A DNA stretch of 5,330 nt, from contig CAZBKA010000157.1 of assembly GCA_964492365.1 (NCBI GenBank), positions 1-5,330 of the forward strand, given 5' to 3'. Under the pieces are notes generated by a model, which saw only the letters and a list, made by a program, of their open reading frames with translations, searched no databases and had not been told where the DNA came from. Below are positions 1-4,534 of the stretch, piece after piece. Position 1 is the stretch's first letter. Every line of letters starts with the position of its first letter. The stretch comes from JAGLTN01 sp035403325 (GTDB lineage: Bacteria > Planctomycetota > Phycisphaerae > Sedimentisphaerales > Anaerobacaceae). The position numbers and the translations under genes are program-made.

Positions 1-983
1 TGCTTGAATTGGGTGATATCCCTGCTTACGCTGCTGAGACCTTTTCGTTTTCCCGTTGAGTCGTAAACCGAATATGTTTTACAGTCAAAAATAAACTCTT
101 CTCCTTCGGGAGTATTTTTTATAATTTCTCCCTGCCAATATCCGAGCAGGGTTTTTTTCAATATCTCTTTCTGTGGAGCTCCCAGCTTGGTATTTTTTCC
201 GATGATGTCTATCTTGCTTCCAATAATATTTTCTCTTTGTAACCCCATCCATTTGACAACAGCACTGTTAACATAAGTAATATTGCCTTGTAAATCTGTT
301 GCTACAACATGATCCTGTATCTGATCGAGAAGCATTGCCTGGAAGTTTAGTTCCTCTTCAGCCTGTTTCCTTGCGGTGATGTCATGTATAGTTTCAATCG
401 CTCCAACTTGCTTTCCATTTTCATCTAACAAAGGCCCGGTAGTTGCCAATACATACATTCCTTTGCCTTGGCGGAGGCAAGGCAAGAAGACTTTGCATAC
501 TATAATATTACCTTTTCTTTCTATATACTCATATTTTTTTTCAATTTCATGGTTTTCGGTGTCGAATAAATCGATGAGTATAGGTCTTTTTATACCATAA
601 AGAGGAATGGAATATGACAGATTCCCTTTGCCCATAATTTCGTTTTTTGAGATACCAGTTATTTTTTCAATTTCATGGTTCCAGGCAATAACTTTTTTAT
701 CCTGGTCGATAGCAAAAGTAGCATCAGGGAGAAATTCTATTATATTTATAAGTTTCTGATGAGCGTTCCTTAAATCTTGTTCTTGTGCCTTGAGTTGCTG
801 ATTTGCCGCTTTGAGCTGTTGATTTGCAGCCTTTAATTGCAATTCATTTGCTTTGAGTTGCTGATTTGTCGCTTTGAGCTGTTGTTCCGCGGCCTTTAGT
901 TGCAGATTAGCTGCTTTTAATTGCTGATAGGCATCTTTAAGCTTAGTTTTATTTTCAAAAATTTTATCATCATTGGTAACCAT
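1..983 (-). CDS. PAS-domain sensory protein, N-terminal part (probable histidine kinase); runs off the window
   Basis: An open frame runs from ATG at 983 to base 1 with no stop, giving 327 visible residues; the C-terminus is outside the window. Residues 15-78 form a coiled coil with leucine at every seventh position (L15, L22 ... L78). Two PAS domains follow. The first covers about 80-205 (FLPDATFAID, then a PAC-type end IHDITARKQAEEEL). The second covers about 213-327 (DHVVATDLQGNITYVN, ending SRDIT). There is no signal peptide or membrane segment, so a cytoplasmic sensor is likely. PAS domains bind ligands or cofactors or mediate dimerisation; which applies here cannot be seen. The output domain is not visible. 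Histidine kinase is the commonest arrangement, but a diguanylate cyclase or other output is possible. The start is supported by AAAGGA at 998-993. The gene lies 54 bases after cheD on the same strand, so co-transcription is likely. Confidence 0.88.
   Translation of the reverse strand, partial: MVTNDDKIFENKTKLKDAYQQLKAANLQLKAAEQQLKATNQQLKANELQLKAANQQLKAANQQLKAQEQDLRNAHQKLINIIEFLPDATFAIDQDKKVIAWNHEIEKITGISKNEIMGKGNLSYSIPLYGIKRPILIDLFDTENHEIEKKYEYIERKGNIIVCKVFLPCLRQGKGMYVLATTGPLLDENGKQVGAIETIHDITARKQAEEELNFQAMLLDQIQDHVVATDLQGNITYVNSAVVKWMGLQRENIIGSKIDIIGKNTKLGAPQKEILKKTLLGYWQGEIIKNTPEGEEFIFDCKTYSVYDSTGKRKGLSSVSRDITQFK
463..485. repeat. GC-rich inverted repeat inside the first PAS domain
   Basis: TTGCCTTG (463-470) is the exact reverse complement of CAAGGCAA (478-485), with a 7-base GC-rich loop between. 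It stands out against AT-rich surroundings. It is coding sequence: in the minus-strand frame it spells LPCLRQGK, and the frame continues cleanly through it. It could form a hairpin in mRNA, but no function is visible. Confidence 0.55.
765..932 (-). repeat. Tandem 21-base repeat encoding leucine heptads (coiled coil)
   Basis: Eight consecutive 21-base units encode residues 18-73 of the PAS protein. The consensus heptad is A-N-Q-Q-L-K-A: AYQQLKA, ANLQLKA, AEQQLKA, TNQQLKA, NELQLKA, ANQQLKA, ANQQLKA, then the degenerate QEQDLRN. Leucines continue in register at L15 and L78, giving ten in all. Similarity is visible at the DNA level too (recurrent CAGCTCAAAGCG or CAGCAACTCAAAGC), which suggests growth by unit duplication. 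The likely role is a parallel dimeric coiled coil ahead of the first PAS domain. Confidence 0.9.
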
Positions 984-1037
984 CTTTTGGTTTCCTTTAG
1001 TTTAATGCCAAATTGTCAAAACCAGATGTACCGCCTC

Positions 1038-1523
1038 TCACGGCTGCCACAATTTTTTTTTTCCACTGTTACCTATGGTATAAGAGATATTACCAGTTTC
1101 AACATCCAGAAAAACACCTTTTCTTTCTATTCCTCCAACAACAGATGCTTTTACAGGGATATTATTATCTTTGAGCAATTGCGTCACAGACTTTATATTA
1201 GAGGCACAAATAGTATCATCTTGTTTTTCAAGAACATTGCCGGCTCCTACTATACAGGCGTTGATATTACTCTTTTGCGAACCGGCTTCTGCCATCATGG
1301 TTAAAACTGCTACGACGGCGTTTGGTGCATATTTGTATTTTTCCATGCTATTCGCAGGGGCGATTCCTGGTAGCATAATATGTGCAATAGCGCCGATTTT
1401 TTCTTTTTTGTCATATACAACGACAGCTATACATGAACCCAATGCGACCGACCTTAAAATAGCATCGGCCTTTTCCAAGTGAATCTCGCCAGTATTAACA
1501 TCAACCGTCCGCTTTAACGCCAT
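1038..1523 (-). CDS. cheD: Chemoreceptor glutamine deamidase CheD
   Basis: CheD deamidates glutamines on methyl-accepting chemotaxis receptors and, in Bacillus and Thermotoga systems, also interacts with the CheY-P phosphatase CheC. The 161-residue product matches the family length. The signature LGSCIAVVVYD carries the catalytic Cys (C31 from the ATG), followed 17 residues later by His (H48) in GAIAHIMLP, the Cys-His spacing known in Thermotoga CheD. The third catalytic position, Thr six residues before the Cys in Thermotoga, is Ser here (S25). Further family motifs are CIVGAGNVL and the C-terminal GGIERKGVFLDVETGNISY. I chose ATG 1523 because GGAG lies 7 bases upstream. An in-frame GTG at 1568 would add 15 residues but has no ribosome binding site and falls about at the predicted transcription start. 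No receptor, CheC or CheA is visible; the only partner in view is the PAS protein downstream. Confidence 0.93.
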   Translation of the reverse strand: MALKRTVDVNTGEIHLEKADAILRSVALGSCIAVVVYDKKEKIGAIAHIMLPGIAPANSMEKYKYAPNAVVAVLTMMAEAGSQKSNINACIVGAGNVLEKQDDTICASNIKSVTQLLKDNNIPVKASVVGGIERKGVFLDVETGNISYTIGNSGKKKLWQP

Positions 1524-1530
1524 ACTGTTT

Positions 1531-1536
1531 CTCCAA
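1531..1536 (-). promoter_or_regulatory. Ribosome binding site that fixes the cheD start
   Basis: TTGGAG (1536-1531 on the minus strand) sits 7 bases before ATG 1523. This supports the 161-residue CheD over the longer GTG-initiated version from 1568. Confidence 0.75.
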
Positions 1537-1571
1537 GAGCCAAAATTTTTTTGGTTCCTTATGAGCACTAA

Positions 1572-1600
1572 ATTATAGTTTGATTTATTGATTAATCCAG
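1572..1600 (-). promoter_or_regulatory. Probable sigma-70-type promoter for cheD and the PAS gene
   Basis: On the minus strand a perfect TATAAT -10 box lies at 1577-1572. Seventeen bases upstream is a weak -35 candidate, CTGGAT (1600-1595). Transcription would start near 1565, leaving a leader of about 42 bases that contains a small CCAAAA-AAA-TTTTGG hairpin (1554-1540) before the ribosome binding site. The promoter lies immediately after the terminator of the upstream operon, which makes it plausible as the start of a separate unit. The -35 match is poor, so an activator or a different sigma factor may be involved. Confidence 0.55.
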
Positions 1601-1611
1601 AAATAAGTTAT

Positions 1612-1633
1612 AAAAAAGCCCCAAAGGGGGCTT
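1612..1633 (-). terminator. Rho-independent terminator of the five-gene operon
   Basis: On the minus strand AAGCCCC (1633-1627), a four-base loop and GGGGCTT (1622-1616) form a 7-bp stem, followed by four further T residues (1615-1612) and then ATAAC. It lies 172 bases beyond the stop of the homocysteine methyltransferase gene and directly before the cheD promoter. Confidence 0.75.
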
Positions 1634-1665
1634 ATTGGCACAGAAAGGGGCTTTTATGTGTTTTT
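1614..1665 (+). terminator. Alternative, longer hairpin that could terminate plus-strand transcription
   Basis: AAAAGCCCC (1614-1622) can also pair with GGGGCTTTT (1647-1655) in a perfect 9-bp stem with a 24-base loop. On the plus strand this is followed by ATGTG and five T residues (1661-1665). It shares its left arm with the minus-strand terminator, so the two structures exclude each other. The T-tract is offset from the stem, so termination here is uncertain. Confidence 0.35.
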
Positions 1666-1805
1666 AAGTCAATAAAACAGAATTTTGAGGATATTATCAA
1701 CGGTCCGCAGTAAAAACTGGAAATTTTTTCAGAAAAATAGAAATTACTATCACTAAGGAGATTTAAATGCTGAATATCGATTTTTATGAAGGTCAGTTAG
1801 TGTTT
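1634..1805. other. Intergenic stretch between terminator and methyltransferase stop
   Basis: This 172-base AT-rich gap would be the 3' untranslated region of the minus-strand operon. It contains a second copy of the GGGGCTT terminator arm (1647-1653) and most of a very short plus-strand ORF starting at 1767. I see no tRNA, known riboswitch fold or convincing plus-strand promoter in it. Confidence 0.6.
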
Positions 1806-1817
1806 TTATTTCAATAG
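1767..1817 (+). CDS. Very short plus-strand ORF (16 codons), doubtful
   Basis: ATG 1767 is preceded by a strong Shine-Dalgarno TAAGGAG (1754-1760) at 6 bases spacing. It opens a 16-codon frame, MLNIDFYEGQLVFLFQ, ending at TAG 1815-1817. It overlaps the 3' end of the convergent methyltransferase gene by 12 bases. There is no recognisable product and no clear promoter. It could be a small peptide, the truncated start of a lost gene, or chance. The only positive sign is the unusually good ribosome binding site for an otherwise empty strand. Confidence 0.15.
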   Translation: MLNIDFYEGQLVFLFQ

Positions 1818-2702
1818 ACAGGCAGCAGCTTTAATCAATTCAGGGTTGGAGCCGCAACAACCACCTAAGATATTAAACCCTGTTTCGTGTATGTCTTTAA
1901 GTGCCTGAGCAAATTGCTGACCTGTAACGTTGTAGACGGCTTGTGTGCCGACCAATTCGGGCAGGCCCGCATTTACTTCTGCAAGCATTGAGGCATCACT
2001 ATTAACATCTTTGACAATAGATGCATATTTTTTTGCCAAACATCTATAGTCATCAAGACTCATTTTGCCGCAATTGAAACCTAATGCATCGACACCAAGA
2101 GCTGTGATTTTTGTAATCGCATCTTCTGGGGCAACACCCATCATGGTTCTGAAATTGTCACCGGCTTTGTCATATGACATCGAAGCGAATACTGGTAATG
2201 AGGTTACTGATTTCACGGCCTGGATCGCAACGAGGATTTCTTCAAGTGCGGTCATGGTTTCGATAATAAAACCATCAACGCCTCCTGCTTTGAGTGCCAG
2301 TGCCTGCAGCGCAAAAGCTTCATTTAGTTCTTCAGGTTTGAGTAAACCTAAAGGAGCAAGGAAATCGCCACAAGGACCGATGTCACCAAGAACGTATCTA
2401 TTATTTCCGGCAGCTTTTCTTGCTATATGCGCGGCGGCTTTGTTTATTTCATATACTTTGTCAGCAAGCTTATGCCTTGCCAGAGCGTATTTATTGGCAC
2501 CGAAAGTATTCGTTAAAACAGCGTCGCTTCCTGCGTTGAAATATTGCTGGTGTATAGCTTCTACAATGGCAGGTGATTCGATATTTTGATAATCGTTGCA
2601 GTGTCCCATTTCGATACCATGAGCAGCCAGTTGAGTTCCCATTGCGCCATCGAGGAAAAATACACCTTGTTTGATTCTGTCCTTTAATTTTATTGCTGCC
2701 AT
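1806..2702 (-). CDS. Zinc-dependent homocysteine S-methyltransferase family protein, stand-alone module
   Basis: This is the Pfam S-methyl_trans fold (MetH N-terminal module, BHMT, MmuM), a TIM barrel that moves a methyl group to homocysteine to make methionine. Visible signatures are DGAMGTQL (18-25), TNTFGAN (64-70), the GDIGPCGDFL stretch (106-115), IIETMTALEE (146-155) and the zinc ligands C211 in GFNCG and C282-C283 in GGCCG. At 298 residues it is one complete barrel. The folate-binding and cobalamin-binding domains of full MetH are absent, as is a fused MTHFR domain. The methyl donor is therefore open: it could be a separate corrinoid protein (split MetH), S-methylmethionine or betaine. 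ATG 2702 has AGGGAG 7 bases upstream. It starts 17 bases after the lipoprotein stop and is the last gene before the terminator, so it appears to be a metabolic gene at the tail of an envelope-related operon. Confidence 0.9.
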   Translation of the reverse strand: MAAIKLKDRIKQGVFFLDGAMGTQLAAHGIEMGHCNDYQNIESPAIVEAIHQQYFNAGSDAVLTNTFGANKYALARHKLADKVYEINKAAAHIARKAAGNNRYVLGDIGPCGDFLAPLGLLKPEELNEAFALQALALKAGGVDGFIIETMTALEEILVAIQAVKSVTSLPVFASMSYDKAGDNFRTMMGVAPEDAITKITALGVDALGFNCGKMSLDDYRCLAKKYASIVKDVNSDASMLAEVNAGLPELVGTQAVYNVTGQQFAQALKDIHETGFNILGGCCGSNPELIKAAACLLK

Positions 2703-2719
2703 TTTGCTACTCCCTAAAA

Positions 2720-3592
2720 TTATCTAAGCTGTTCCACGGTGAATCCGTCAGAGGTATATTTGGTAATACGTTTAAAACCTTCGGTATCTGGTTTATTCAA
2801 AAAGATCTCATCTTTTATTTCAGCTATTTCGGCAGAGTTAAGAGTTATCCTGATATCTGCCATTTCTTCGATAGAGCGATTGGGATTGCTGATGATTCTT
2901 ATAGTCATCGGGATTTTAAAACCATTGGCAATCTGCTTATAATTGCTAAGCTCGGTAATCAAAACTATTTCGTTGTTTGTATCGAAATATTCTATCTTGC
3001 TGACGAACCTGGTTCGGTTGTCTATATAGACCCTGTCCTTGTAACGGTCCATGAAATCTTTTCGGACGAGCAGGTCGTACTTTTGCATGCTGGCGAGAAC
3101 GGTATTTTCATTCGACATATCCGCCAAGAGACCAAAAGCCTCGAGCAGTTGAGTCGGGTTGAGAATCATATCTTCAAATTTAGTTTTTTCCGACCATTGT
3201 CCCCATCGATAACTACGTATTTCATTTGGTCTGGTTACTAACCAGAAAAAGTCCTCGTTTGCTCCGAGATCAATTCCACGGGGATCAAAAAAGACATCTC
3301 CATGCAGACGCAGCCTGTTCGGTGGGCTTACCCAGAGCTTAACTGAAAATTTTTCGTCAAACTGATTACCATCTGAGAAGAATTTTGCTCGGCATTTACC
3401 AAAGGCCTTGAAGGGCTGAGAATTTTTTTTATTTTCTCTGATACCTGAGACGGCTTCGTCGACGGTCCTGGCTGATAGCTTTGGGGCGCTGTAAACACGG
3501 TTGTTTTCACAACCTGTTAAAAGTGCCAATGAAGACAAACCTGCCAAGAGGCACAAAACGGATAATAATTTTTTATAAAAGTAAAGACTCAC
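2720..3592 (-). CDS. Lipoprotein with LolA/LolB-like fold (putative)
   Basis: The 290-residue product starts with a lipoprotein signal: K7-K8, a hydrophobic core over residues 9-25, and lipobox L25-T26-G27-C28. Residue +2 is Glu. After a linker (29-58), the segment 60-118 has the alternating-strand look of LolA/LolB/RseB-type half-barrels that bind lipid, with PPNRLRLHGD (90-99), GIDLGANEDFFWL (106-118) and later strands to the end. The role is inferred as a membrane-attached lipid- or lipoprotein-handling protein; no direct functional motif proves it. The start is GTG at 3592, forming a 4-base GTGA overlap with the upstream stop, typical of translational coupling; AGGTGG (3608-3603) lies 10 bases upstream. 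No later start preserves the full signal peptide. Confidence 0.82.
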   Translation of the reverse strand: MSLYFYKKLLSVLCLLAGLSSLALLTGCENNRVYSAPKLSARTVDEAVSGIRENKKNSQPFKAFGKCRAKFFSDGNQFDEKFSVKLWVSPPNRLRLHGDVFFDPRGIDLGANEDFFWLVTRPNEIRSYRWGQWSEKTKFEDMILNPTQLLEAFGLLADMSNENTVLASMQKYDLLVRKDFMDRYKDRVYIDNRTRFVSKIEYFDTNNEIVLITELSNYKQIANGFKIPMTIRIISNPNRSIEEMADIRITLNSAEIAEIKDEIFLNKPDTEGFKRITKYTSDGFTVEQLR

Positions 3593-4083
3593 TGTTCTAT
3601 ATCCACCTGCATTATTTCACCCATCTGTGAAGATAACTGCTCAATCTGATCCTCATTTAAATGGGGATTTATTACGTCAACGGTTCTATTTTCTCCGGCT
3701 ACTTTCAGTGTCCATATTTCTTTACCGTCGTCTGTTCTGGACGCATCATATTTCAGCTTTCTTTTTCGCATGAGTATCAAAGTGAGGACAAATCTGAAGT
3801 TTATTTTGTTTGGGTCCGTCTCTTCGGCAAGGCGTTCAAAAAAAGTTAAGAGCATGTCGTCATCTATTAATAAATGCTTTTTCTCATCGGGGTCAGGATA
3901 TCTGCTCTTCCAGTAGCAATAGACCTGTGGCTTTTGCTCATTCCAGTACTCATAACAATAATCGCGTCTTTCGAAGCCTTCCTGGGTTTCAACTAAAGCA
4001 GCGAAAAATTCTTCTTTCGGAGCAATTGGCTTTTCTGTTCCGAAACACCGCCCCTGTGATTTATTAATCTGCCATTCTGCCAT
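3589..4083 (-). CDS. Conserved small protein of unknown function, Cys/Trp-containing
   Basis: This is a 164-residue soluble protein without signal or membrane segment. It opens MAEWQINKSQGRC, followed by GTEKPIAPKEEFFAALVE, then RRDYCYEYW (41-47 region) and VYCYWKSRYP. Cysteines C13, C43 and C56 lie in this N-terminal half and suggest a small metal site or treble-clef-like fold, but the pattern is incomplete. The middle (about 98-113, FVLTLILMRKRKLKYD) is a helix rich in hydrophobic and basic residues, followed by an acidic C-terminus. I recall similar small proteins from planctomycetes but know no function. I chose ATG 4083 because its opening looks like the family start; the longer frame begins at a TTG (4143) overlapping the upstream gene. 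The ribosome binding site is weak (AGAGA). Its stop overlaps the lipoprotein start by four bases, so the two are likely made together. Confidence 0.75.
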   Translation of the reverse strand: MAEWQINKSQGRCFGTEKPIAPKEEFFAALVETQEGFERRDYCYEYWNEQKPQVYCYWKSRYPDPDEKKHLLIDDDMLLTFFERLAEETDPNKINFRFVLTLILMRKRKLKYDASRTDDGKEIWTLKVAGENRTVDVINPHLNEDQIEQLSSQMGEIMQVDIEQ

Positions 4084-4135
4084 TTTCTTTTTCTCTATCG
4101 CATCTTGTATAAAATAAGATGAAATCGCAAATGAA

Positions 4136-4534
4136 TTATTCAAACCTTATATACTGTTTTACACTATCGGCTGTTTTGGGCCCAATGCCGTGAATGCTCA
4201 TAAGGTCCTGACAGTTTTCAAAAGGCTTTTGCCTGCCGCAGTTTTGCCTATACAAAATTATCGACTCTGCTTTTGAGATGCCGATGCCTGGTAATCTCAT
4301 AATAGAAACAGCTGAGGCCTCGTTTATATTTATTTTTCCGTCGAGCTCAACAGATGCTGTATTATCAACCAGACCAGCACTAAAAATAACAAACCCTGCA
4401 GAAAATAAAAAGCAAATAAAAATAATTACAAGAAAAGCTGAGACGTCAATCTTGTTAGCACCTTTGGCAGTGTCCAGCAAATTGCTAATCGCAACCTGAT
4501 CAACATTATTCGTCTGTTTGGCTATGTGTTTCAC
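4136..4534 (-). CDS. Membrane-anchored helix-hairpin-helix protein, ComEA-like
   Basis: The 132-residue product has a 31-residue hydrophilic N-terminus, one membrane segment (about 32-55) and a C-terminal ComEA-type domain. This begins at INEASAVSIMRLPGIG and holds two helix-hairpin-helix motifs: LPGIGISKAESI (81-92) and IHGIGPKTADSV (114-125). Such pairs bind DNA backbone without sequence preference. In ComEA proteins they catch incoming DNA outside the membrane during natural transformation. Here a similar orientation is inferred; a structural or secretion-related role is also possible, since no comEC or pilus gene is in view. The start is GTG 4534, overlapping the upstream gene by 29 bases, with only a weak ribosome binding site, so translational coupling is probable. 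The exact start is uncertain, but the membrane segment and domain are not affected. Confidence 0.85.
   Translation of the reverse strand: MKHIAKQTNNVDQVAISNLLDTAKGANKIDVSAFLVIIFICFLFSAGFVIFSAGLVDNTASVELDGKININEASAVSIMRLPGIGISKAESIILYRQNCGRQKPFENCQDLMSIHGIGPKTADSVKQYIRFE

Noticed and set aside
921..1304. Plus-strand ORF of 127 codons
   Set aside because: It lies antisense across the start of the PAS gene and most of cheD, has no family resemblance, and the minus-strand CheD motifs are unmistakable.
1524..1568. Longer CheD beginning at GTG 1568
   Set aside because: No Shine-Dalgarno upstream, the GTG would sit at about the predicted transcription start, and the extra 15 residues have no counterpart in the family; ATG 1523 has a good site.
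1681..1720. Possible plus-strand promoter before the 16-codon ORF
   Set aside because: TTGAGG at 1685-1690 has no acceptable -10 hexamer at 16-18 bases; too weak to annotate.
2065..2589. Plus-strand ORF of 174 codons
   Set aside because: It is antisense to the homocysteine methyltransferase, whose motifs and zinc ligands are intact; Ser/Ala-rich low-complexity translation is typical of a shadow frame.
2693..3241. Plus-strand ORF of 182 codons
   Set aside because: It is antisense to the lipoprotein gene, which has a clear signal peptide and coupled start; no recognisable domain on the plus strand.
4084..4143. Longer version of the small Cys/Trp protein beginning at TTG 4143
   Set aside because: TTG with no clear ribosome binding site, and the added 20 residues do not look like part of the domain; ATG 4083 gives a natural opening. 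Not fully excluded because the ATG's own site is weak.
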